Positions 16,989 to 23,280 of a stretch of 25,027 nt of DNA are shown here, piece by piece; position 1 is the first letter of the stretch, and the number at the start of each line of letters is the position of its first letter. The notes beneath the pieces are model-generated. The model was not told the DNA's origin and searched no databases. It saw only the letters and a list, made by a program, of their open reading frames with translations. Location of the stretch: positions 1 through 25,027 of IMG/VR virus record IMGVR_UViG_3300033146_000847; one strand, 5' to 3'. The DNA comes from a virus. The translations under genes were made by a program, and so were the position numbers.

Positions 16989-17594
16989 TTAATAATCACC
17001 TATCATAGAAGCTGTAATATTAATACCACTTCTACCTTTATTTTTAGTTTTCTGTTCAGCAAATGCTTGTTGTTTAACCTTTTCTAATTTATTTATTTTA
17101 TCTGGTATATCAACCCCTAAACTTAATAGTTCTTTAATACTACTTGTAAGGGCTTTAACTAAATCTCCTGTTTTCTCAGCATCACTTTCTTTAATTTGGT
17201 CTAGTTTTTCAGCTATCATATCATCTATTAATTCTATTGCTCTATTAGATGTACCGAATGCTTTAAGCAAACTAATATAATTCATAGTCTGTATACCATT
17301 TCGTTCATTAATATATGTACTAATACAACTATTAACTATTTCATCACTTACCCAAGTAATTGGTAATTTAGCAAATACTTTAGCACCTGCATAAAGATGT
17401 TTACCTTTTTCTCCACGTTTAAGTCCCGGACTCCTATAATCACATACATAAAAAATATATGTAAGTTCTTTTAAGGCTAATGTCTTACCACTAGTTTTAT
17501 CACGTTTCCATAAAGTATTAAAATCATTATATAAAGCAAATGTTTCATCTATTACTTTAATACCATTATCTGTTAATTCAAAATAATCTAACAT
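16989..17594 (-). CDS. Hypothetical protein, 201 aa, late operon
   Basis: ATG 17594 to TAA 16989. The N-terminal half is mixed (IKVIDETFALYNDFNTLWKR). It has a conserved-looking block around residues 50-70 (YVCDYRSPGLKRGEKGKHLY). The C-terminal half is helical and charged (KLEKVKQQAFAEQKTKNKGR) and ends MIGDY. No motif identifies it. It follows the 145-aa gene by 4 nt and precedes the nuclease gene by 33 nt. A small terminase or head-completion role is conceivable from position and helical content but unsupported. Confidence 0.75.
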   Translation of the reverse strand: MLDYFELTDNGIKVIDETFALYNDFNTLWKRDKTSGKTLALKELTYIFYVCDYRSPGLKRGEKGKHLYAGAKVFAKLPITWVSDEIVNSCISTYINERNGIQTMNYISLLKAFGTSNRAIELIDDMIAEKLDQIKESDAEKTGDLVKALTSSIKELLSLGVDIPDKINKLEKVKQQAFAEQKTKNKGRSGINITASMIGDY

Positions 17595-17598
17595 ACCA

Positions 17599-18036
17599 TT
17601 AAAACTTTAAATCTAATTTATTTATATTAACTGATTTATTTTTATATGTTCCTCTATTTGCTAATTTAGCTTTTTTAAGCATTTTAGTATGCTCTTTAAC
17701 TTTCTTTGTATGTTCATAGAACTCTACAAAATGTTCATCTAAATAAGCACTTGCTTTAATAGTTGCATCATATACATTAAGTTCTTCTCGTTCCATATAT
17801 AAATCTCTTAATCTATGAAGCTCTATTAAATAAGGACTAGGTCTAAATGAACCAAGAAACATACAATTTACTCTTTTAAGGTCTACTAGAGATTGTTTAA
17901 TAGCTATTGCTTGACCGTTAGCTACATCAAATATTACATCATTTGATATAGGTTTTTTAAAACTTTTTTCAAATGCTTCTTTAATCATTTCAAATACCTC
18001 TTTCTTGGTATCGTCCATCTCCTCTAGTTTGCCCAT
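17599..18036 (-). CDS. Hypothetical protein, 145 aa, late operon
   Basis: I chose ATG 18036 (MGKLEEMDDTKKEV), one base after the upstream TAG stop at 18038-18040. A longer frame exists from a GTG at 18063 but overlaps the 214-aa gene. The protein is soluble, helical and Lys/Glu-rich, with a central FLGSFRPSPYLIELHRLRDL block that looks conserved. The tail is basic (KMLKKAKLANRGTYKNKS). Stop-start coupling with both neighbours indicates one translated unit of three unknown proteins that open the late operon. Function unknown. Confidence 0.75.
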   Translation of the reverse strand: MGKLEEMDDTKKEVFEMIKEAFEKSFKKPISNDVIFDVANGQAIAIKQSLVDLKRVNCMFLGSFRPSPYLIELHRLRDLYMEREELNVYDATIKASAYLDEHFVEFYEHTKKVKEHTKMLKKAKLANRGTYKNKSVNINKLDLKF

Positions 18037-18037
18037 A

Positions 18038-18682
18038 CTAATATGTTGTATCTTGTGCCACACTACCCATTATCATAGAACTTGCCATAAGGAAGTAATC
18101 TACCACTTCGACAACTTTATTATAATTGGTAAAATCTCTTTTTTTATTTTCTGTTGCAATATCATTGATACTTTTTATAATATTGGTTGCTGCACTTTTT
18201 CCTACATCTTTTAAATCTCCCATTTTAGCAATATTTGCTATATTTCCAGAACTGCTATATTTTACAGCTAGTGCATTAATACCTTTTAGATTATTTGGTA
18301 CAGGTATTCTCATAGGTGGTATTTGAGGATTTATAATAACTTCTGTACCTACTACGTATTCATCTTTTGAATGAGCTGAAGCAACATAGTATTTAGCATT
18401 TTCAGCACCACTATAATCACCACGTAGTACAGCAGCTATTGTCATATTTAATACACCACACACTAAGTAATATCCCTGTTTAGCATATACATGCGTAACT
18501 GAACGAGAGTTATTTAAATCTCTTACTATATCTTTATCTCTAGTTGATATTTGATGTAATAGCTTAATTCTTGCAGAACTAAAATAAGCACCTAGTGTAA
18601 CAGCTACTTCTTCATCTACCATTATATCTTTATCATATAGAGGTGCGTGTGGGTTTTTACTATATATTATACTACTTTCCAT
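18038..18682 (-). CDS. Hypothetical protein, 214 aa, first gene of late operon
   Basis: ATG 18682, ending in TAG at 18038, the only TAG terminator seen in the window. It is the first gene after a good Bacteroidota-type promoter (18727-18757). The protein has a helical N-terminus and a central block with PQIPPMRIPVPNNLKGINAL. Small-residue-rich segments follow, with a C-terminal helix (VVEVVDYFLMASSMIMGSV). No domain is recognised. As the lead gene before nuclease, lysis and packaging genes, it could be a virion component or late regulator. Confidence 0.78.
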   Translation of the reverse strand: MESSIIYSKNPHAPLYDKDIMVDEEVAVTLGAYFSSARIKLLHQISTRDKDIVRDLNNSRSVTHVYAKQGYYLVCGVLNMTIAAVLRGDYSGAENAKYYVASAHSKDEYVVGTEVIINPQIPPMRIPVPNNLKGINALAVKYSSSGNIANIAKMGDLKDVGKSAATNIIKSINDIATENKKRDFTNYNKVVEVVDYFLMASSMIMGSVAQDTTY

Positions 18683-18726
18683 ATTTATTAATTAATTTAA
18701 TTTGTACTAATTTATTATTATGTACA

Positions 18727-18757
18727 CAAATATATAAAATTAAATCATACTAACAAA
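18727..18757 (-). promoter_or_regulatory. Bacteroidota-type promoter for the late block
   Basis: On the minus strand TTTG (18757-18754) is followed after exactly 19 nt by TATATTTG (18734-18727). This is a full match to the Bacteroidota primary sigma consensus TTTG-N19-TAnnTTTG. A start site near 18720 would leave a leader of roughly 40 nt before the ATG at 18682. It implies that host RNA polymerase can read the leftward block. Confidence 0.75.
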
Positions 18758-18835
18758 TTTATATAACTTTATTATTATACTAATTTAATATTGATTATAA
18801 TAATTGGTATTGAATTTTATCTAAGATTGAATGTA

Positions 18836-18866
18836 ATCCCCCGTAAGCAAAGAAATCATGAAAGCG
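18836..18866 (+). repeat. CCCCCGTAA repeat, copy 2
   Basis: ATCCCCCGTAAGCAAAGAAA, then TCATGAAAGCG. It is the closest relative of copy 1, including the AAAGCG end. It sits about 80 nt upstream of the late promoter on the minus strand, as an upstream regulatory site could. Confidence 0.65.
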
Positions 18867-19457
18867 AAGTAGCTATACTACTATACTATATACTCTATTC
18901 ATATTAAAAACTAACAAACTCCTTACAATATATTGTCTAACTTTAATTAAACTCCATATAATATATTGTAATCAAATACTTGTTATTGGACATCTACTAT
19001 ATAAACTTTGAGTAAACTATAATGTAGACTAAGATATAAACTATTTCTAGTAATATACAAATTAAATTATGGAAAACTAAGTATTGCAAACACATTACTC
19101 TATGAAATAATCTATACCTAATCTACACTTGTTCTTTAATATAATGTATAGTAAAAATTGTGTATTATCTAGTAATGAATAATATATACTCTTTAATAAT
19201 TTTGTACTTAATTTAGTATTCTGCTACCCTTAGTTTTGGTAAAATCAAACTTAATACTATCTACTATAACACCTGCTATATCACTATTAAGTTTAACTTT
19301 TACTAAATTACATCTAAAATTATTATTAGAACATATAATCAATTTTGTAATAAAATTAGTGTTAAAATTGGTAATCCAATCTATATTTCACCTATTCAAA
19401 ACTTGATTTTCTATAATATACATAATTCCATAATAACTACCAAATATATTTATAATT

Positions 19458-19512
19458 ATTATTAGACTATTATTAGACTATATATATCATTATATATATC
19501 ACTATATATACT
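19458..19512. repeat. AT-rich short tandem repeats
   Basis: ATTATTAGACT occurs twice in tandem (19458-19468 and 19469-19479). It is followed by three approximate units of TATATATATCAT with a 12-bp period. The run is pure A/T apart from single G or C bases, so it should melt easily; a DNA-unwinding element is a possible role. Confidence 0.6.
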
Positions 19513-19712
19513 AATATATGGATAAATATATGAACTAAGATATGATGTAATAGGTAATTCCCGATATGTTCCAAATAGTACTCAATCATATATCACTTTT
19601 GAATTACTAGGTTTATAAATATATGAATAAATTAGTACCCAATTATATAAGCTTTTTAAACTAAATAGTGGTTAAATATGTATAGTACTAAGTACGTATC
19701 TTCTCATAGATG

Positions 19713-19736
19713 TTATTTTCTTTCTTACGGGGGAAT
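19713..19736 (-). repeat. CCCCCGTAAG repeat, copy 3 (inverted)
   Basis: On the minus strand it reads TTCCCCCGTAAGAAAGAAAA. It is the only copy in the opposite orientation, and it shares the GTAAGAAAGAAAA stretch exactly with copy 4. With copies 2 and 4 it gives the region an inverted arrangement. Confidence 0.7.
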
Positions 19737-19929
19737 ATATTCCAACACTAATACTACTACATATATCTATTACTAGATTACTATTAAATACATATTCTAG
19801 TTTATATATCTATATACTAGTTATAATAATTCTTACTAAATTACCTATAATAATAAGTCAGTTTTTTAAAATATAATAGGTGCTTTATTACAAGTTATAT
19901 ATAGTTACCTATGATGTAGATTAAACTAA

Positions 19930-19960
19930 ATCTCCCCGTAAGAAAGAAAATGAAGTCATG
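19930..19960 (+). repeat. CCCCGTAAG repeat, copy 4
   Basis: ATCTCCCCGTAAGAAAGAAA, then ATGAAGTCATG. One base differs in the C-run (TCCCC). Copies 3 and 4 form an inverted pair about 200 bp apart. Confidence 0.7.
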
Positions 19961-20099
19961 GGATTGTACGTAATTTATTAAGTAGTTAAGAATAACTAGG
20001 TATAACTAGAGTTTTAAATATTACAATAACTAGTTAATTATAAATTATAAATAATAGCGGTACGAGGGTTACATTATAACTAAATGTGGCTAGTTGGCT

Positions 20100-20415
20100 A
20101 ATAAGGAGAGAATGAAATGATTGACTGAATAATCTAAATATAATGAATGATAAAGTATAGGTAGTATTAAAGAATAAATAGTAAAGAGTTGGATGAGGTA
20201 ATATAGTAAAAATAATAAGAAGGATAAGAAGGATAAGAAGAATAAGAAGATAGGTGGATTAGGTTAAATAAATTAAAGAATAAATGAGATAGAATAAGGT
20301 AGAGGATGTAAGATAGAATAGTATATAAAGTAGGATATAAAATAGAATATGTGAGATAGAACATAATAGGACTTAAAAGGACTTAAAAGGTATGAAGTGT
20401 GTGACTGCGTACAGG
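20100..20415 (+). other. Purine-rich strand-biased block
   Basis: About 300 nt in which the plus strand is almost only A, G and T with very few C. It includes four tandem 9-bp units (20214-20249) and a duplicated 10-bp unit ACTTAAAAGG (20371-20390). Open frames here on the minus strand encode only Ser/Tyr/Leu low-complexity runs and are not credible genes. Confidence 0.6.
20214..20249 (+). repeat. 9-bp purine tandem repeat x4
   Basis: Units of [A/G]ATAAGAAG at 20214, 20223, 20232 and 20241, identical except for the first base. This is an all-purine-plus-T array in the middle of the purine-rich block. Confidence 0.75.
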
Positions 20416-20518
20416 ACTTGGTGAGACCCCTCCCCTTATATATTTTCGTTGAGCTACCCCCCATCAAATTTAAAGACATTGAAGTCGAATGAAATAATTA
20501 TCTAGTAAAATACATAGT

Positions 20519-20549
20519 TTTGTATTCATTACTGTATTAGTTATAGTTC
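20519..20549 (+). promoter_or_regulatory. Possible weak plus-strand promoter
   Basis: TTTG at 20519-20522 followed after 19 nt by TATAGTTC (20542-20549), which has the TA start but two mismatches to TAnnTTTG. It is 170 nt upstream of the first rightward gene. Plausible but weak. Confidence 0.3.
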
Positions 20550-20655
20550 GGTTTTTCATTGCAGCTGTATTACTTACTACTCTATTTCTAGTATTATTGT
20601 ATTTTTTATGATTATTGATACAGCGTCTTAAATATTAAAATATACGATGTTTTAA

Positions 20656-20685
20656 ATATTATAATCCAATGCTTTATTTAACTGC
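20656..20685 (+). repeat. 30-nt upstream block, copy A
   Basis: ATATTATAATCCAATGCTTT then ATTTAACTGC. It matches 26 of 30 positions with copy B at 21003-21032. It lies 34 nt before the ATG of the 72-aa gene. Conservation across two leaders suggests a promoter or regulator binding site. Confidence 0.55.
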
Positions 20686-20719
20686 GACAGAACAGTATTA
20701 ATTAATTAAACTATAAACC

Positions 20720-20938
20720 ATGAAAGAACTAGGATTTATTGTAGTAGTATTATGTACTATACTACTAACTGCTTATACTATTCATTTAGATAGGCAGGTA
20801 AAGCGTCTCGAACAAGATGCGGTAAGTACTGAAGAAATAGATGAGCACTATACCAAAGGTATGAACAGTATAATGTTTGTACTACTAACTATCAGTGGAG
20901 CAGCATCTATAGTTTTATCATTTATTCTAATGTTCTAA
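20720..20938 (+). CDS. Small protein with two membrane segments
   Basis: 72 aa, ATG 20720 to TAA 20936-20938. An N-terminal hydrophobic helix (residues 4-21, LGFIVVVLCTILLTAYTI) is followed by a charged, coiled-coil-like loop (LDRQVKRLEQDAVSTEEIDE). A second hydrophobic helix (about 50-71, MFVLLTISGAASIVLSFILM) follows. It is the first rightward gene after the divergent region, so it is likely early. Early membrane proteins of phages often act in superinfection exclusion or host membrane takeover, but nothing here specifies the role. The leader is AT-rich without a Shine-Dalgarno sequence (AAACTATAAACC). Confidence 0.75.
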   Translation: MKELGFIVVVLCTILLTAYTIHLDRQVKRLEQDAVSTEEIDEHYTKGMNSIMFVLLTISGAASIVLSFILMF

Positions 20939-20958
20939 GGAGCATTAGTTTAAATGAT

Positions 20959-21016
20959 TATAATACATGGATAATATAATACGTGGATATTATAATACGT
21001 GGATATTATAATACAG
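20959..21016 (+). repeat. 16-bp tandem repeats (iteron-like)
   Basis: Units of TATAATACGTGGATAT at 20959-20974 (with A for G and A for the final T), 20975-20990 and 20991-21006, plus a partial TATAATACAG at 21007-21016. Each unit contains a TATAAT hexamer. The array runs into copy B of the 30-nt block. The regular 16-bp period suggests repeated protein binding, as in iterons or operator arrays. Confidence 0.75.
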
Positions 21017-21032
21017 TGCTTAATTTAACTAC
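21003..21032 (+). repeat. 30-nt upstream block, copy B
   Basis: ATATTATAATACAGTGCTTA then ATTTAACTAC. It is a 26/30 match to copy A and overlaps the end of the 16-bp array. It lies about 120 nt before the ATG of the 145-aa gene. Confidence 0.55.
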
Positions 21033-21154
21033 TACTATATAGCTTATTAAAAATTATAATTTATCGTACCAAGTTGATAGCTGTAGTACCGTAAATGTAA
21101 TACATACAATAGGCTGTTTTTTATATTTTTATTTATTAATTAACAATTTAAGTC

Positions 21155-21592
21155 ATGGATTTAAAAAAAATGCTTAATTTACCTTTAGCAAAGGTTGAAA
21201 AAAGACAAGGTGAAGTAGAAGAAACATCAGTAACTGTAAAAGGGTTTACATATGATGAAAAGGATGATACATTAACGGCTCATTTCAAAGAGCAAAATTG
21301 TGTACCTTACATCAAAGTAACTACTGACGACAAAGGTAAGGAAATTAAAGAACTAGCAATGGGCTCTAGTATTCGTATTAACGGCAGAATAAGCGAATTT
21401 ACGCAAGTTTTACCTAGTGCTACTAAGCAAGAAATTGCAGCTTTAACTAATGTTCCCGGAACTCTTGTTTTAACTGTATTCGAAGGGGAGATTAAAAAGT
21501 ATTTTATACCTGAAATTAGCGATGCTCACATTAATCGTGTAACAGCTGTTCGTAAATTATCTAGTATAAATAATACTCCTGAGATATTCTAA
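21155..21592 (+). CDS. Hypothetical soluble protein, 145 aa
   Basis: ATG 21155 to TAA 21590-21592. It has a Lys/Glu-rich N-terminus (MDLKKMLNLPLAKVEKRQGE). Beta-strand patterns follow (TSVTVKGFTYDEKDDTLTAHF, GSSIRINGRISEF, GTLVLTVFEGEIKKYFIP) with alternating charged and hydrophobic residues. The strand-rich centre with GSSIRINGRI might be an OB-like or other small beta-barrel domain, but I see no firm motif. It uses GC-richer codons than its neighbours (for example ATTCGTATTAACGGC), suggesting high expression or a different origin. It is followed at once by a strong hairpin terminator, so it is probably an abundant early protein. Confidence 0.8.
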   Translation: MDLKKMLNLPLAKVEKRQGEVEETSVTVKGFTYDEKDDTLTAHFKEQNCVPYIKVTTDDKGKEIKELAMGSSIRINGRISEFTQVLPSATKQEIAALTNVPGTLVLTVFEGEIKKYFIPEISDAHINRVTAVRKLSSINNTPEIF

Positions 21593-21611
21593 GGTATCTA
21601 CTACATAATAT

Positions 21612-21642
21612 TAATGGTGCTAGTGTAATGCTAGCACCATTA
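21612..21642 (+). terminator. Rho-independent-like terminator after the 145-aa gene
   Basis: Perfect 12-bp stem TAATGGTGCTAG / CTAGCACCATTA with a 7-nt loop, followed by CTTTCTATG. The T-tract is short but the stem is the most stable in the early block. It lies 20 nt after the stop. Confidence 0.8.
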
Positions 21643-21730
21643 CTTTCTATGAGCATTCTGCGAACTAGTAATAAATGTCTTAACCGATTAATTTAACTAA
21701 GCAACGTAGTATCATATTCATTACGAACCA

Positions 21731-21827
21731 CTGATTGAGAAATAATATTAAACTAGTATAGTTTATTACATAAACAAAACTTAACCATTTATCAATCAGT
21801 ATATCTTATTACATAAACAAAACTTAA
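21731..21827 (+). promoter_or_regulatory. Inverted repeat plus 22-nt direct repeat in leader
   Basis: CTGATTGAGAAAT (21731-21743) pairs with ATTTATCAATCAG (21787-21799), with one mismatch in 13. A perfect 22-nt direct repeat (starting TTATTACATAAACAAAAC) occurs at 21763-21784, inside the loop, and at 21806-21827, after the stem. The second copy ends 24 nt before the ATG at 21852. It could be a duplicated operator or a folding switch in the leader RNA. Confidence 0.6.
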
Positions 21828-21851
21828 ACTATTTACCTAAAAATTATTATT

Positions 21852-22088
21852 ATGGAAGTTATTAAACATATACCACTAGACAGTCCACAAGCTGACATAC
21901 TATGTGAAGCAATTGAAGCAACAAACTTAGACGCTGTACATTATTTAGATAAAGATAAAAATAGAGTAGTAGCAATATCATTACCTATAAGAAAAGTTAA
22001 TTCAGAATTAAATGGATTAAGTCCAGATAATCCAGCATATGAAGATGTTAATACAATGATTGGTATAGCATGTGGTAAAAGAAAATAA
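21852..22088 (+). CDS. Hypothetical protein, 78 aa
   Basis: ATG 21852 to TAA 22086-22088. A small acidic soluble protein with an N-terminal beta/helix part (MEVIKHIPLDSPQADILCEA). A strand follows (VHYLDKDKNRVVAISLPIRK) and a C-terminal helix ends IACGKRK. No recognised motif. It has a complex leader with a duplicated 22-nt element, so it is likely regulated separately from its neighbours. Function unknown. Confidence 0.75.
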   Translation: MEVIKHIPLDSPQADILCEAIEATNLDAVHYLDKDKNRVVAISLPIRKVNSELNGLSPDNPAYEDVNTMIGIACGKRK

Positions 22089-22537
22089 ACTAGATTTGTT
22101 AAGTAGGGGAGGGTGTGAAGATTAACGAGGTATGACTAAAGTATGATTTATAACGAGGGTTAAGGTATGGTCTAGGTACAGGTAATGGTGCTACTATACT
22201 ATCTAATCTACCTAAAATTCTACTAAATATTTTGCACCCTTTCTGTTTAATAATACTAATCATTCTACATCCTATCTAATCTATTTCACTACTAATCCTT
22301 TTAATTCTTCTTTTACCTTTTAACCAACTAAGTATTCTAATATTCTATTTAATCTATTTTAATCTATTTCACTACCAATTCATATACTTACTCCTATATT
22401 AAATTCTATATTTACTCCTATATTCTTTTTATACTTAGTGTTATACTTCTTACTTTTAATAATTATTACATAATTATCAATCTATTACCAAACTTAAAAC
22501 TAAATTAATTTTAAAATTAAACCTAAAATAATCTATT
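22089..22537. other. 449-nt gene-free spacer with G-rich to C-rich switch
   Basis: The plus strand of 22100-22195 is G/A/T-rich with few C. From 22196 to about 22500 it is C/T/A-rich with very few G. Direct repeats are present: TAATCTATTTCACTAC at 22277-22292 and 22360-22375, and TTACTCCTATATT at 22388-22400 and 22412-22424. No open frame is credible. An unstructured pyrimidine-rich leader RNA for the following gene pair, or a replication or R-loop element, is possible. Confidence 0.6.
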
Positions 22538-22843
22538 ATGGAAGATTTACCTAATTATACAATAAAAGAGAGACTAGCTATCTATGAAAAAGCTTTAGAT
22601 ATTTATAACCCTAAAGATAAATATACGGGTATACCTATCGGCTTATGTGCAGCATTAGACTATGCTATACGAGATATACATCAGTGCTTATTAGACTTTG
22701 ATGAAATACTTGATATACTACCTGAATTTCAAGAAATTAAACCATTAAATACACTAAAGGCATATTGGTGGGATATGCGTGATAGAACAGTTAGAATAAA
22801 AGCTCTTAAAACAATGATAAATAATACTAAAAATAAATTATAA
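22538..22843 (+). CDS. Small protein, first of a tandem paralogue pair
   Basis: 101 aa, ATG 22538 to TAA 22841-22843. It is helical and soluble. Shared blocks with the next gene are TIKERL-IYEKALDIY, GLC-A-D-AI, LPEF--IKP, YWW and NTKNKL. The GLC and YWW positions look like a conserved core. It is coupled to its paralogue through a TAATG overlap, so the two are made together and may form a heterodimer. The family is unknown to me. Its long, pyrimidine-rich leader is unusual. Confidence 0.8.
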   Translation: MEDLPNYTIKERLAIYEKALDIYNPKDKYTGIPIGLCAALDYAIRDIHQCLLDFDEILDILPEFQEIKPLNTLKAYWWDMRDRTVRIKALKTMINNTKNKL

Positions 22844-23151
22844 TGAACCAGCTACAATTTACAATAAAAGAAAGGTTAATTATCTATGAGAAAGCCTTAG
22901 ATATTTATAAAAACACTTTTAAGGAAAGTGTTTCACTTGGGCTATGCTATGCTATGGATACTGCTATAATAAAACTTTATAATAAAAATTTAGAATATAA
23001 CGAGCTATATAAATTACTACCTGAATTTTATGATATTAAACCAATTAACGTAAGTAGTTATTGGTGGGCTATAGGTGATAGTAAATCACGTATTATGGCA
23101 TTAAATACAATAATTTCTAATACTAAAAATAAACTAGCTATTGAAAAATAA
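22843..23151 (+). CDS. Small protein, second of a tandem paralogue pair
   Basis: 102 aa, ATG 22843 sharing a base with the preceding TAA. The same helical layout as its neighbour (FTIKERLIIYEKALDIYKN, GLCYAMDTAI, LLPEFYDIKPIN, SSYWWAIGD, ISNTKNKL), with a different middle (residues 22-30) and a short C-terminal extension (AIEK). Clear tandem duplication followed by divergence. Functions such as inhibitor variants against different host targets are possible for early phage paralogues, but not shown. Confidence 0.8.
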   Translation: MNQLQFTIKERLIIYEKALDIYKNTFKESVSLGLCYAMDTAIIKLYNKNLEYNELYKLLPEFYDIKPINVSSYWWAIGDSKSRIMALNTIISNTKNKLAIEK

Positions 23152-23168
23152 ACAATAGCTAGTTATAT

Positions 23169-23244
23169 ACCACAGTAAAGGCAGTAAGATTAATAGTCTT
23201 ATTATCTATATTGGATAATGATAGTTCAATTCTATCCTGTGGTG
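23169..23244 (+). ncRNA. tRNA-like cloverleaf (non-canonical)
   Basis: 76 nt closed by a perfect 7-bp acceptor-like stem, ACCACAG (23169-23175) with CTGTGGT (23237-23243), then a single G. Directly before the 3' strand is a perfect T-arm: GATAG, loop TTCAATT, CTATC (loop fits TTCRANY). A 5-bp hairpin TAAGA/TCTTA with loop TTAATAG lies at 23185-23201. A second 5-bp hairpin TTATC/GATAA with loop TATATTG lies at 23202-23218. A 9-nt linker replaces the D-arm. If the first hairpin is the anticodon arm, the loop has U33 and an AAU anticodon; the second would be an extra variable arm. CCA is not encoded. It may be a degenerate tRNA, a D-armless tRNA or a tRNA mimic. Confidence 0.5.
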
Positions 23245-23280
23245 CTAAACTAAATAATTAAACCATTAAAAACTATAACC

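Larger units (their letters stand above)
18683..20719. other. 2-kb gene-free divergent region between the two gene blocks
   Basis: No credible gene is seen on either strand; frames here are short, low-complexity or lack starts. It separates leftward late genes from rightward small genes. It contains the minus-strand promoter (18727-18757), three CCCCCGTAAG repeats, short tandem AT repeats (19458-19512) and many TATA-rich palindromes. It also has a purine-rich block (20100-20415) and a short GC-richer island (20391-20470). An origin of replication, packaging or terminus site, or promoter hub would fit. Confidence 0.7.

Noticed and set aside
19190-19430. Minus-strand frame of about 59 codons ending near 19214, which would extend to an ATG if one TGA were read through
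   Set aside because: It lacks its own start, and in such AT-rich DNA one open stretch of this length in 2 kb is expected by chance. No recoding signal or homologous motif seen.
19460-19680. Minus-strand Tyr/Ser/Ile-rich frame interrupted by one TGA
   Set aside because: It reads through AT tandem repeats; the composition is low-complexity and the apparent internal repeat is a DNA repeat.
20391-20470. GC-richer island that on the minus strand begins like a tRNA (GGGGGGTAGCTCA)
   Set aside because: No matching 3' acceptor strand, no T-arm and no anticodon arm could be found.
20167-20479. Two overlapping minus-strand frames rich in Ser, Tyr and Leu
   Set aside because: They are produced by the purine-rich repeat block and do not look like proteins.
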